In this document: piece by piece, positions 1-13,810 of the stretch
Layout of the letters: each line of letters opens with the position of its first letter
Numbering within the stretch: position 1 is the stretch's first letter
Assembly (NCBI GenBank): GCA_964019165.1
Contig: OZ025287.1
Location: 10,273,642-10,337,641, forward strand
Length of the DNA stretch: 64,000 nt
From: Mastigias papua
Taxonomy: Eukaryota; Cnidaria; Scyphozoa; Rhizostomeae; Mastigiidae
Reading direction: 5' to 3'
Made by a program: the position numbers and the translations under genes
Notes under the pieces: generated by a model
Told to the model about the DNA's origin: nothing
Seen by the model: only the letters and a program-made list of their open reading frames with translations
The model's database searches: none

Positions 1-2632
1 ATCAAAATCAATCAATTTCAAATTTGGTCAGGTTTGAGCAAAATACCATGGCTATAGCGTTACTCTTTGACCAAAAATCGCTCATTTTCATCACTTGTCA
101 ATGTTCAATCAAAATCAATCAATTTCAAGTGTGGTCAGTTTTGAGCAAAATACCAAGGCTATAGCGTTACTTTTTGGCCAAAAATCGCTCATTTTCATCA
201 CTTTTAACTGTTCAATCAAAATCAATCAATTTCAAATTTGGTCATTTTTGAGCAAAATACCAAGGCTATAGCCTTACGTTTTGGCCAAAAATCGCTCATT
301 TTCATCAGTGTTCAATGTTCACTCAATATCACTCAATGTCAAAGTTGGTCAGTTTTGAGCAAAATACCAAGGCTATAGCGTGACTTTTTGGCCAAAAATC
401 GCTCATTTTCATCACTTGTCGATGTTCAATCATAATCAATCAATTTCAAGTTTGATCAGTTTTGAGCAAAATACCAAGGCTATAGCCTTACTGTTTGGCC
501 AAAAATCCCTTATTTTCATCACTTTTCAATGGTCCATCAAAATCAATCAATTTCAAATTGGGTCATTTTTGAGCAAAATACCAAGGCTATAGCCTTATGT
601 TTTGGCCAAAAATCGCTCATTTTCATCACTTGTCAATGTTCAATCAAAATCAATCAATTTCAAATTTGGTCATTTTTGAGCAAAATACCAAGGCTATAGC
701 CTTACTTTTTGGCCAAAAATCGCTCATTTTCATCACTTGTCGATGTTCAATCATAATCAATCAATTTCAAGTTTGATCAGGTTTGAGCAAAATACCAAGG
801 CGATGGCCTTACTTTTTGGCCAAAAATCGCTCATTTTCATCACTTTTCAATGGTCCATCAAAATCAATCAGTTTCAAATGTGGTCAATTGTATAGCAAAA
901 TACCAAGGCTATAGCCTGATGTTTTGGCCAAAAATCGCTCATTGTCATCACTTTTAACTGTTCAATCAAAATCAATCAATTTCAAATTTGGTCATTATTG
1001 AGCAAAATACCAAGGCTATAGCCTTACTTGTTGGCCAAAAATCGCTCATTTTCATCACTTTTCAATGTTCAATCAAAATCAATCAATTTCAAATTTTGTC
1101 ATTATTGAGCAAGATACCAAGGCTATAGCCTTACTTTTGTCCAAAAATCGCTCATTGTCATCACTTGTCAATGTTCAATCAAAATCAATCAATTTCAAAT
1201 CTGGTCATTTGTGAGCAAAATACAAAGGCTATAGCCTTACGTTTTGGCCAAAAATCGCTCATTTTCATCACTTTTCAATGTTCAATCAAAATCAATCAAT
1301 TTCAAATTTGGTCATTTTTGAGAAAAGTACCAATGCTATAGCCTTACTTTTTGGCCAAAAATCGCTCATTTTCATCACTTGTCAATGTTCAATCAAAATC
1401 AATCAATTTCAAATTTGGGTATTATTGAGCAAAATACCAAGGCTATAGCCTTTCTTTCTGGCCAAAAATCGCTCATATTTATCACTTTTCAATGTTCAAT
1501 CAAAATCAATCAATGTCAAGTTTGGTCATTTGTGAGCAAAATACCAAGGCTATAGCCTTACTTGTTGGCCAAAAATCCCTCATTTCCATCACTTTTGAAT
1601 GGTCCATCAAAATCAATCAATTTCAAATTTGGTCAGGTTTGAGCAAAATACCATGGCTATAGCGTTACTCTTTGACCAAAAATCGCTCATTTTCATCACT
1701 TGTCAATGTTCAATCAAAATCAATCAATTTCAAGTGTGGTCAGTTTTGAGCAAAATACCAAGGCTATAGCGTTACTTTTTGGCCAAAAATCGCTCATTTT
1801 CATCACTTTTAACTGTTCAATCAAAATCAATCAATTTCAAATTTGGTCATTTTTGAGCAAAATACCAAGGCTATAGCCTTACGTTTTGGCCAAAAATCGC
1901 TCATTTTCATCAGTGTTCAATGTTCACTCAATATCACTCAATGTCAAAGTTGGTCAGTTTTGAGCAAAATACCAAGGCTATAGCGTGACTTTTTGGCCAA
2001 AAATCGCTCATTTTCATCACTTGTCGATGTTCAATCATAATCAATCAATTTCAAGTTTGATCAGTTTTGAGCAAAATACCAAGGCTATAGCCTTACTGTT
2101 TGGCCAAAAATCCCTTATTTTCATCACTTTTCAATGGTCCATCAAAATCAATCAATTTCAAATTGGGTCATTTTTGAGCAAAATACCAAGGCTATAGCCT
2201 TATGTTTTGGCCAAAAATCGCTCATTTTCATCACTTGTCAATGTTCAATCAAAATCAATCAATTTCAAATTTGGTCATTTTTGAGCAAAATACCAAGGCT
2301 ATAGCCTTACTTTTTGGCCAAAAATCGCTCATTTTCATCACTTGTCGATGTTCAATCATAATCAATCAATTTCAAGTTTGATCAGGTTTGAGCAAAATAC
2401 CAAGGCGATGGCCTTACTTTTTGGCCAAAAATCGCTCATTTTCATCACTTTTCAATGGTCCATCAAAATCAATCAGTTTCAAATGTGGTCAATTGTATAG
2501 CAAAATACCAAGGCTATAGCCTGATGTTTTGGCCAAAAATCGCTCATTGTCATCACTTTTAACTGTTCAATCAAAATCAATCAATTTCAAATTTGGTCAT
2601 TATTGAGCAAAATACCAAGGCTATAGTCTTAC
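1..2632. repeat. Higher-order repeat: 15-monomer unit duplicated
   Basis: The sequence at 1-1605 recurs from 1606 with almost no differences. The diagnostic variant monomers (for example the one containing CTCAATATCACTCAATG near 315 and 1920) fall 1605 bases apart, exactly 15 monomers. The second copy continues to about 2632 and then jumps. A third partial copy starts near 2677, 1071 bases after the second start (10 monomers plus one base). Confidence 0.9.
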
Positions 2633-5293
2633 TTTTGGGCCAAAAATCCCTCATTTCCATCACTTTTGAATGGTCCATCAAAATCAATCAATTTCAAATT
2701 TGGTCAGGTTTGAGCAAAATACCATGGCTATAGCGTTACTCTTTGACCAAAAATCGCTCATTTTCATCACTTGTCAATGTTCAATCAAAATCAATCAATT
2801 TCAAGTGTGGTCAGTTTTGAGCGAAATACCAAGGCTATAGCGTTACTTTTTGGCCAAAAATCGCTCATTTTCATCACTTTTAACTGTTCAATCAAAATCA
2901 ATCAATTTCAAATTTGGTCATTTTTGAGCAAAATACCAAGGCTATAGCCTTACGTTTTGGCCAAAAATCGCTCATTTTCATCAGTGTTCAATGTTCACTC
3001 AATATCACTCAATGTCAAAGTTTGTCAGTTTTGAGCAAAATACCAAGGCTATAGCGTGACTTTTTGGCCAAAAATCGCTCATTTTCATCACTTGTCGATG
3101 TTCAATCATAATCAATCAATTTCAAGTTTGATCAGTTTTGAGCAAAATACCAAGGCTATGGCCTTACTTTTTGGCCAAAAATCCCTCATTTTCATCACTT
3201 TTCAATGGTCCATCAAAATCAATCAATTTCAAATTTGGTCATTTTTGAGCAAAATACCAAGGCTATAGCCTTATGTTTTGGCCAAAAATCGCTCATTTTC
3301 ATCACTTGTCAATGTTCAATCAAAATCAATCAATTTCAAGTGTGGTCAGTTTTGAGGAAAATACCAAGGCTATAGCGTTACTTGTTGGCCAAAAATCGCT
3401 CATTTTCATCACTTTTAACTGTTCAATCAAAATCAATCAATTTCAAATTTGGTCATTTTTGAGCAAAATACCAAGGCTATAGCCTTACTTTTTGGCCAAA
3501 AATCGCTCATTTTCATCACTTGTCGATGTTCAATCATAATCAATCAATTTCAAGTTTGATCAGGTTTGAGCAAAATACCAAGGCGATGGCCTTACTTTTT
3601 GGCCAAAAATCGCTCATTTTCATCACTTTTCAATGGTCCATCAAAATCAATCAGTTTCAAATGTGGTCAATTGTATAGCAAAATACCAAGGCTATAGCCT
3701 GATGTTTTGGCCAAAAATCGCTCATTGTCATCACTTTTCAATGTTCAATCAAAATCAATCAATTTCAAATTTGGTCATTATTGAGCAAAATACCAAGGCT
3801 ATAGCCTTACTTTTGGGCCAAAAATCCCTCATTTTCATCACTTTTCAATGGTCCATCAAAATCAATCAATTTCAAATTTGGTCATTTTTGAGCAAAATAC
3901 CAAGGCTATAGCCTTATGGTTTGGCCAAAAATCCCTCATTTTCATCACTTTTCAATGGTCCATCAAAATCAATCAGTTTCAAATTTGGTCAATTGTATAG
4001 CAAAATACCAAGGCTATAGCCTGATATTTTGGCCACAAATCGCTCATTGTCATCATTTTTCAATGTTCAATCAAAATCAATCAATTTCAAATTTGGTCAT
4101 TATTGAGCAAAGTACCAAGGCTATAGCCTTACTTGTTGGCCAAAAATCGCTCATTTTCATCACTTGTCGATGTTGAATCAAAATCAATCAATTTCAAGTT
4201 TGGTCAGTTTTGAGCAAAATACCAAGGCTATAGCCTTACTTTTTGGCCAAAAATCCCTCATTTTCATCACTTTTCAATGGTCCATCAAAATCAATCAATT
4301 TCAAATTTGGTCATTTTTGAGCAAAATACCAAGGCTATAGCCTTACTTTTTGGCCAAAAATCGCTCATTTTCATCACTTGTCGATGTTCAATCATAATCA
4401 ATCAATTTCAAGTTTGATCAGTTTTGAGCAAAATACCAAGGCGATGGCCTTACTTTTTGGCCAAAAATCCTCATTTTCATCACTTTTCAATGGTCCATCA
4501 AAATCAATCAGTTTCAAATGTGGTCAATTGTATAGCAAAATACCAAGGCTATAGCCCGATGTTTTGGCCAAAAATCGCTCATTGTCATCACTTTTCAATG
4601 TTCAATCAAAATCAATCAATTTCAAATTTGGTCATTATTGAGCAAAATACCAAGGCTATAGCCTTACTTTTGGGCCAAAAATCCCTCATTTTCATCACTT
4701 TTCAATGGTCCATCAAAATCAATCAATTTCAAATTTGGTCATTTTTGAGCAAAATACCAAGGCTATAGCCTTATGTTTTGGTCACAAATCGCTCATTGTC
4801 ATCACTTTTCAATGTTCAATCAAAATCACTCAATGTCAAATTTGGTCATTTTTGAGCAGAATACCAAGGCTATAGCCTTACTTGTTGGCCAAAAATCGCT
4901 CATTTTCATCACTTGTTGATGTTGAATCAAAATCAATTAATTTCAAGTTTGGTCAGTTTTGAGGAAATACCAAGGCTATAGCCTTACTTTTTGGCCAAAA
5001 ATCCCTCATGTTCATCACTTTTCAATGGTCCATCAAAATCAATCAATTTCAAATTTGGTCATTTTTGAGCAAAATACCAAGGCTATAGCCTTATGTTTTG
5101 GCCAAAAATCGCGCATTTTCATCACTTTTCAATGTTCAATCAAAATCAATCAATTTCAAATTTGGTCATTATTGAGCAAAATACCAAGGCTATAGCCTTA
5201 CTTTTTGGCCAAAAATCGCTCATTTTCATCACTTTTCAATGTTCAATCAAAATCAATCAATTTCAAATTTGGTCATTTTTGAGCAAAATACCA

Positions 5294-8200
5294 AGGATAT
5301 AGCCTTACTCTTTGGCCAAAAATGCCTCATTTCATCACTTTTGAAAGGTCCATCAAAATCAATCAATTTCAAATTTGGTCAAGTTTGAGCAAAATACCAA
5401 GGCTATAGCCTTACTCTTTGGCCACAAATCGCTCATTTTCATCACTTGTCAATGTTCAATCAAAATCAATCAATTTCAAATTTGGTCATTTTTGAGCAAA
5501 ATACCAAGGCTATAGCCTTACTTTTTGGCCAAAAATCCCTCATTTTCATCACTTTTCAATGGTCCATCAAAATCAATCAATTTCAAAATTTGGTCATTTT
5601 TGAGCAAAATACCAAGGCTATAGCCTTACTTTTTGGCCAAAAATCGCTCATTTTCATCACCTGTCGATGTTCAATCATAATCAATCAATTTCAAGTTTGA
5701 TGAGTTTTGAGCAAAATACCAAGGCGATGGCCTTACTTTTTGGCCAAAAATCCCTCAGTTTCATCACTTTTCAATGGTCCATCAAAATCAATCAATTTCA
5801 AATTTGGTCATTTTTGAGCAAAATACCAAGGCTATAGCCTTATGTTTTGGCCAAAAATCCCTCATTTTCATCACTTTTCAATGGTCCATCAAAATCAATC
5901 AATTTCAACTTTGGTCATTATTGAGCAAAATACCAAGGCTATGGCCTTACTTTTGGGCCAAAAATCCCTCATTTTCATCACTTTTCAATGGTCCATCAAA
6001 ATCAATCAATTTCAAATTTGGTCATTTTTGAGCAAAATACCAAGGCTATAGCCTTATGTTTTGGCCAAAAATCCCTCATTTTCATCACTTTTCAATGGTC
6101 CATCAAAATCAATCAGTTTCAAATTTGGTCAATTGTATAGCAAAATACCAAGGCTATAGCCTGATGTTTGGCCACAAATCGCTCATTGTCATCACTTTTC
6201 AATGTTCAATCAAAATCAATCAATTTCAAATTTGGTCATTATTGAGCAAAGTACCAAGGCTATAGCCTTACTTGTTGGCCAAAAATCGCTCATTTTCATC
6301 ACTTGTTGATGTTGAATCAAAATCAATCAATTTCAAGTTTGGTCAGTTTTGAGGAAAATACCAAGGCTATAGCCTTACTTTTTGGCCAAAAATCCCTCAT
6401 TTTCATCACTTTTCAATGGTCCATCAAAATCAATCAATTTCAAATTTGGTCATTTTTGAGCAAAATACCAAGGCTATAGCCTTATGTTTTGGCCAAAAAT
6501 CCCTCATTTTCATCACTTTTCAATGTTCAATCAAAATCAATCAATTTCAAATTTGGTCATTATTGAGCAAAATACCAAGGCTATAGCCTTACTTTTCGGC
6601 CAAAAATCGCTCATTTTCATCACTTTTCAATGTTCAATCAAAATCAATCAATTTCAAATTTGGTCATTTTTGAGCAAAATACCAAGGATATAGCCTTACT
6701 CTTTGGCCAAAAATCCCTCATTTTCATCACTTTTGAAAGGTCCATCAAAATCAATCGATTTCAAATTTGGTCAAGTTGAGCAAAATACCAAGGCTATAGC
6801 CTTACTCTTTGGCCACAAATCGCTCATTTTCATCACTTGTCAATGTTCAATCAAAATCAATCAATTTCAAATTTGGTCATTTTTGAGCAAAATACCAAGG
6901 CTATAGCCTTACTTTTTGGCCAAAAATCCCTCATTTTCATCACTTTTCAATGGTCCATCAAAATCAATCAATTTCAAATTTGGTCATTTTTGAGCAAAAT
7001 ACCAAGGCTATAGCCTTACTTTTTGGCCAAAAATCGCTCATTTTCATCACTTGTCGATGTTCAATCATAATCAATCAATTTCAAGTTTGATGAGTTTTGA
7101 GCAAAATACCAAGGCGATGGCCTTACTTTTTGGCCAAAAATCCCTCATTTTCATCACTTTTCAATGGTCCATCAAAATCAATCAGTTTCAAATGTGGTCA
7201 ATTGTATAGCAAAATACCAAGGCTATAGCCTGATGTTTTGGCCAAAAATCGCTCATTGTCATCACTTTTCAATGTTCAATCAAAATCAATCAATTTCAAA
7301 TTTGGTCATTATTGAGCAAAATACCAAGGCTATAGCCTTACTTTTGGGCCAAAAATCCCTCATTTTCATCACTTTTCAATGGTCCATCAAAATCAATCAA
7401 TTTCAAATTTGGTCATTTTTGAGCAAAATACCAAGGCTATAGCCTTATGTTTTGGCCAAAAATCCCTCAATTTCATCACTTTTCAATGGTCCATCAAAAT
7501 CAATCAGTTTCAAATTTGGTCAATTGTATAGCAAAATACCAAGGCTATAGCCTGATGTTTTGGCCACAAATCGCTCATTGTCATCACTTTTCAATGTTCA
7601 ATCAAAATCAATCAATTTCAAATTTGGTCATTATTGAGCAAAGTACCAAGGCTATAGCCTTACTTGTTGGCCAAAAATCGCTCATTTTCATCACTTGTCG
7701 CTGTTGAATCAAAATCAATCAATTTCAAGTTTGGTCAGTTTTGAGGAAAATACCAAGGCTATAGCCTTACTTTTTGGCCAAAAATCCCTCATTTTCATCA
7801 CTTTTCAATGGTCCATCAAAATCAATCAATTTCAAATTTGGTCACTTTTGAGGAAAATACCAAGGCTATAGCCTTATATTTTGGCCAAAAATCGCGCATT
7901 TTCATCACTTTTCAATGTTCAATCAAAATCAATCAATTTCAAATTTGGTCATTATTGAGCAAAATACCAAGGCTATAGCCTTACTGTTTGGCCAAAAATC
8001 GCTCATTTTCATCACTTTTCAATGTTCAATCAAAATCAATCAATTTCAAATTTGGTCATTTTTGAGCAAAATACCAAGGATATAGCCTTACTCTTTGGCC
8101 AAAAATCCCTCATTTTCATCACTTTTGAAAGGTCCATCAAAATCAATCAATTTCAAATTTGGTCAAGTTTGAGCAAAATACCAAGGCTATAGCCTTACTC

Positions 8201-9880
8201 TTTGGCCACAAATCGCTCATTTTCATCACTTGTCAATGTTCAATCAAAATCAATCAATTTCAAATTTGGTCATTTTTGAGCAAAATACCAAGGCTATAGC
8301 CTTACTTTTTGGCCAAAAATCCCTCATTTTCATCACTTTTCAATGGTCCATCAAAATCAATCAATTTCAAATTTGGTCATTTTTGAGCAAAATACCAAGG
8401 CAATAGCCTTATGGTTTGGCCAAAAATCGCGCATTTTCATCACTTTTCAATGTTCAATCAAAATCAATCAATTTCAAATTTGGTCATTTTTGAGCAAAGT
8501 ACCAAGGCTATAGCCTTACTGTTTGGCCAAAAATCGCTCATTTTCATCACTTTTCAATGTTCAATCAAAATCAATCAATTTCAAATTTGGTCATTTTTGA
8601 GCAAAATACCAAGGATATAGCCTTACTCTTTGGCCAAAAATCCCTCATTTTCATCACTTTTGAAAGGTCCATCAAAATCAATCAATTTCAAATTTGGTCA
8701 AGTTTGAGCAAAATACCAAGGCTATAGCCTTACTCTTTGGCCACAAATCGCTCATTTTCATAACTTGTCAATGTTCAATCAAAATCAATCAATTTCAAAT
8801 TTGGTCATTTTTGAGCAAAATACCAAGGCTATAGCCTTACTTTTTGGCCAAAAATCCCTCATTTTCATCACTTTTCAATGGTCCATCAAAATCAATCAAT
8901 TTCAAATTTGGTCATTTTTGAGCAAAATACCAAGGCAATAGCCTTATGGTTTGGCCAAAAATCGCGCATTTTCATCACTTTTCAATGTTCAATCAAAATC
9001 AATCAATTTCAAATTTGGTCATTTTTGAGCAAAGTACCAAGGCTATAGCCTTACTTGTTGGCCAAAAATCGCTCATTTTCATCACTTGTCGATGTTGAAT
9101 CAAAATCAATCAATTTCAAGTTTGGTCAGTTTTGAGGAAAATACCAAGGCTATAGCCTTACTTTTTGGCCAAAAATCCCTCATTTTCATCACTTTTCAAT
9201 GGTCCATCAAAATCAATCAATTTCAAATTTGGTCATTTTTGAGGAAAATACCAAGGCTATAGCCTTATATTTTGGCCAAAAATCGCGCATTTTCATCACT
9301 TTTCAATGTTCAATCAAAATCAACCAATTTCAAATTTGGTCATTATTGAGCAAAATACCAAGGCTATAGCCTTACTTTTTGGCCAAAAATCGCTCATTTT
9401 CATCACTTTTCAATGTTCAATCAAAATCAATCAATTTCAAATTTGGTCATTTTTGAGCAAAATACCAAGGATATAGCCTTACTCTTAGGCCAAAAATCCC
9501 TCATTTTCATCACTTTTGAAAGGTCCATCAAAATCAATCAATTTCAAATTTTGTCAAGTTTGAGCAAAATACCAAGGCTATAGCCTTACTCTTTGGCCAC
9601 AAATCGCTCATTTTCATCACTTGTCAATGTTCAATCAAAATCAATCAATTTCAAATTTGGTCATTTTTGAGCAAAATACCAAGGCTATAGCCTTACTTTT
9701 TGGCCAAAAATCCCTCATTTTCATCACTTTTCAATGGTCCATCAAAATCAATCAATTTCAAATTTGGTCATTTTTGAGCAAAATACCAAGGCAATAGCCT
9801 TATGGTTTGGCCAAAAATCGCGCATTTTCATCACTTTTCAATGTTCAATCAAAATCAATCAATTTCAAATTTGGTCATTT
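5294..9880. repeat. Higher-order repeat block of about 13 monomers
   Basis: A monomer with AGGATATAG followed by ACTCTTTGG and the downstream TTTTGAAAGGTCC variant recurs at 5294, 6685 and 8077, 1391-1392 bases apart (13 monomers). It then recurs at shorter spacings near 8613 and 9471 (5 and 8 monomers), as expected from unequal exchange inside the block. Confidence 0.8.
9360..9466 (+). repeat. Representative satellite monomer (107 bp)
   Basis: A near-consensus copy chosen to define the unit. It opens with the perfect palindrome AAGGCTATAGCCTT (9360-9373), then AC, then the perfect palindrome TTTTTGGCCAAAAA (9376-9389). GCTCA follows at 9392-9396, then a TCAAT-rich segment with A and T tracts, then TTTTTGAGC and AAAATACC, and the next copy starts at 9467. 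The TGAGC of the preceding copy (9347-9351) is complementary to GCTCA. A and T tracts recur about every 10-11 bp over much of the unit, which could favour intrinsic curvature (inference). Confidence 0.95.
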
Positions 9881-11219
9881 TTGAGCAAAATACCAAGGCT
9901 ATAGCCTGATGTTTTGGCCAAAAATCGCTCATGTTCATCAATTTTAAATGTTCAATCAAAATCAATCAATTTCAAATTTGGTCAGGTTTGAGCAAAATAC
10001 CAAGGCTATAGCCTTACTTTTTGGCCAAAAATCGCTCATTTTCATCACTTTTCAATGGTCAATCATAATCAATCAATTTCAAGTTTGGTCATTATTGAGC
10101 AAAATAGCAAAGTTATAGCCTTACTTTTTGGCCAAACATCGTTCATATTCATCATTGTTCAATGTTCAATCAAAATCAATCAATTTCAAATTTGGTCATT
10201 ATTAAGCAAAATACCAAGGCTATAGCCTTACTTTTTGGCCAAAAATCGCTCATTTTCATCACTTTTCAATGTTCAATCATAATCAATCAATTTCAAATTT
10301 GGTCATTTTTGAGCGAAATACCAAGGCTATAGCCTTACTGTTTGGCCAAACATCGTTCATTTTCGTCACTTTTGAATGTTCAATCAAAATCAATCAATTT
10401 CAAGTTTGGTCAGTTTTGAGCAAAATACCAAGGATATAGCCTTACTCTTTGGCCAAAAATCGCTCATTTTCATCACTTTTGAAAGGTCCATCAAAATCAA
10501 TCAATTTCAAATTTGGTCAGTTTTGAGCAAAATACCAAGGCTATAGCCTTACTTTTTGGCCAAAAATCCCTCATTTTCATCACTTTTCAATGGTCCATCA
10601 AAATCAATCAATTTCAAACTTGGTCATTTTTGAGCAAAATACCAAGGCTATAGCCTTATGTTTTGGCCAAAAATCGCGCATTGTCATCACTGTTCAATGT
10701 TCAATCAAAATCAATCAATCTCAAATTTGGTCATTTTTGAGCAAAATACCAAGGCTATAGCCTTACGTTTTGGCCAAAAATCGCTCATTTTCATCACTTT
10801 TCAATGTTCAATCATAATCAGTCAATTTCAAGGTTGGTCATTATTGAGCAAAATATCAAAGTTATAGCCTTACTGTTTGGCCAAACATCGTTCATTTTCG
10901 TCACTTTTGAATGTTCAATCAAAATCAATCAATTTCAAATTTGGTCATTATTGAGCAAAATACCAAGGCTATAGCCTTACTTTTTTGCCGAAAATCGCTC
11001 ATTTTCATCACTTGTCAATATTCAATCAAAATCAATCAATTTCAAGTTTGGTCAGTTTTGAGCAAAATACCAAGGCTATAGCCTAACTTTTTGGCCAAAA
11101 ATCCATATTTCCATCACTTTTCAATGTTCAATCAAAATCAATCAATGTGAAATTTGGTTATGTTTCAGCAATATACCAAGGCTATAGCCTTACTTTTTGG
11201 CCAAAAATCGCTCATTTTC

Positions 11220-12060
11220 ATCACTTTTCAATGTTCAATCAAAATCAATCGATTTCAAATTTGGTCATTTTTGAGCAAACTACCAAGGCTATAGCCTTAC
11301 TCTTTGACCAAAAATCGCTCATTGTCATCATTTTTCAATGGTCAATTAAAATCAATCAATTTCAAGTTTGGTCATGTTTGAGCAAGATACCAAGGGTATA
11401 GCCTTACGTTTTAGCCAAAAATCGCTCATTTTCATAACTTTTCAATGTTCAATCAAAATCAATCAATTTCATATTTGGTCATGTTTAAGCAAAATACCAA
11501 AGATATAGCATTGCTCTTTGGCCAAAAATCGCTCATTGTCATCACTTGTCAATGTTCAATCAAAATCAATCAATTTCATATGTGGTCATTTTTGAGCAAT
11601 ATACCAAGGCTATAGCTTTACTTATTGGCCAAAAATCCATCATTTTCATCACTTTTCAATGGTCCATCAAAATCAATCAATTTCAAATTTGGTCATTTTT
11701 GAGCAAAATACCAAGGCTATAGCCTTACTTTTTGGCCAAAATTCGCGCATTTTCATCACTTTTCAATGTTCAATCAAAATCAATCGATTTCAAATTTGGT
11801 CATTTTTGAGCAAACTACCAAGGCTATAGCCTTACTCTTTGACCAAAAATCGCTCATTGTCATCATTGTTCAATGGTCAATCAAAATCAATCAATTTCAA
11901 GTTGGGTCTTTTTTGAGCAAGATACCAAGGCTATAGCCTTACGTTTTAGCCAAAAATCGCTCATTTTCATAACTTTTCAATGTTCAATCAAAATCAATCA
12001 ATTTCATATTTGGTCATTTTTGAGCAAAATACCAAGGATATAGCATTACTCTTTGGCCAA
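11220..12060. repeat. Five-monomer local duplication
   Basis: The variant monomer with CAATCGATTTC and GAGCAAACTACC occurs at about 11251 and again at 11786, exactly 535 bases (5 monomers) apart. Flanking variants such as TTTAGCCAAAAATCG and CAATTTCATAT are also shared. The surrounding 10-13.8 kb region is otherwise more diverged, with no long-range period that I could follow. Confidence 0.7.
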
Positions 12061-13810
12061 AAATCGCTCATTGTCATCACTTGTCAATGTTCAATCAAAA
12101 TCAATCAATGTCAAATGTGGTCATTTTTGAGCAATATACCAAGACTATAGCCTTACTTTTTGGCCAAAAATCCATCATTTTCATCACTTTTCAATGGTCC
12201 ATCAAAATCAATCAATTTCAAATGTGGTCATTTTTGAGCAAAATACCAAGGCTATAGCCTTACTTTTTGGCCAAAAATCGCTCATGTTCATCACTTTTCA
12301 ATGTTCAATCAAAATCAATCAATTTGAAATTTGGTCATTATTGAGCAAAATACCAAGGATATAGCCTTACTCTTTGGCCAAAAATCGCTCATTGTCATCA
12401 CTTTTCAATGGTCAATCAAAATCAATCAATTTCAAATTTGGTCATTATTGAGCAAAATACCAAAGCTATAGCCTTACTTTTTGGCCAAAAATCGCTTATT
12501 GTAATCACTTTTAAATGTTCAATCATAATCAATCAATGTCAAATGTGGTCTTTTTTGAGCAAAATACCAAAGCTATAGCCTTACCCTTTGACCAAAAATC
12601 GTTTAATCTCATCACGTTTCAATGTTCAATCAAAATCAATCAACTTCAAATTTGGTCATTTTTAAGCAAAATACCAAGGCTATAGCCTAACGTTTTCGCC
12701 AAAAATCGCTCATTTTCATCACTTTTCAATGTTCAATCAAAATCAATCAATTTCAAATTTGGTCATTATTGAGCAAAATAGCAACAAAATACCAAGGCTA
12801 TAGCCTTACTGTTTGGCCAAAAATCCCTCAGTTTCATCACTTTTCAATGGTCCATCAAAATCACTCAATTTCAAATTTGGTCAGGTTTGAGCAAAATACC
12901 AAGGTTATAGTCTTACTTTTTGGCCAAAAATCGCTCATTGTCATCACTTGTCAATGTTCAATCAAAATCAATCAATTTCAAATGTGGGTATTATTGAGCA
13001 AAATAGCAAGGCTATAGCCTTACTTTTTGGCCAAACATCGCTCAGTTTCATCACTTTTTAATGTTCAATCTAAATCACTCAATGTCACATTTGGTCATTT
13101 TTGAGCAAAATACCAAGCCTATAGCCTTACTTTTCTTCCAAACATCGCGCATTTTCATCACTTTTCAATGGTCAATCAAAATCAATCAATTTCAAATGTG
13201 GTCATTTTTGAGCAAAATAGCAAGGCTATAGCCTTACGTTTTGGCCAAGCATCACTCATTGTCATCACTTGCCAATGTTCAGTGAAAGACACTCAATTTC
13301 AAATTTTGTCAGTTTTGTGGAAAATACCAAGGATATATCCTTACCCTTTGACCAAAAATCGTTTAATCTCATCACGTTTCAATGTTCAATCAAAATCAAT
13401 CAACTTCAAATTTGGTCATTTTTAAGCAAAATACCAAGGCTATAGCCTAACGTTTTCGCCAAAAATCGCTCATTTTCATCACTTTTCAATGTTCAATCAA
13501 AATCAATCAATTTCAAATTTGGTCATTATTGAGCAAAATACCAAGGCTATAGCCTTACTTTTTGGCCAAATATCGCTCATTGTCATCACTTTTCAATGGT
13601 CAATCAAAATCAATCAATTTCAAATTTGGTCATTATTGAGCAAAATACCAAAGCTATAGCCTTACTTTTTGGCCAAAAATCGCTTATTGTAATCACTTTT
13701 AAATGTTCAATCAAAATCAATCAATTTCAAATTTGGTCAGTTTTTGAGCAAAATAGCAAAGCTATAGCCTTACTTTTTGGCCAATAATCGCTCAGTTTCA
13801 TCACTTTTCA

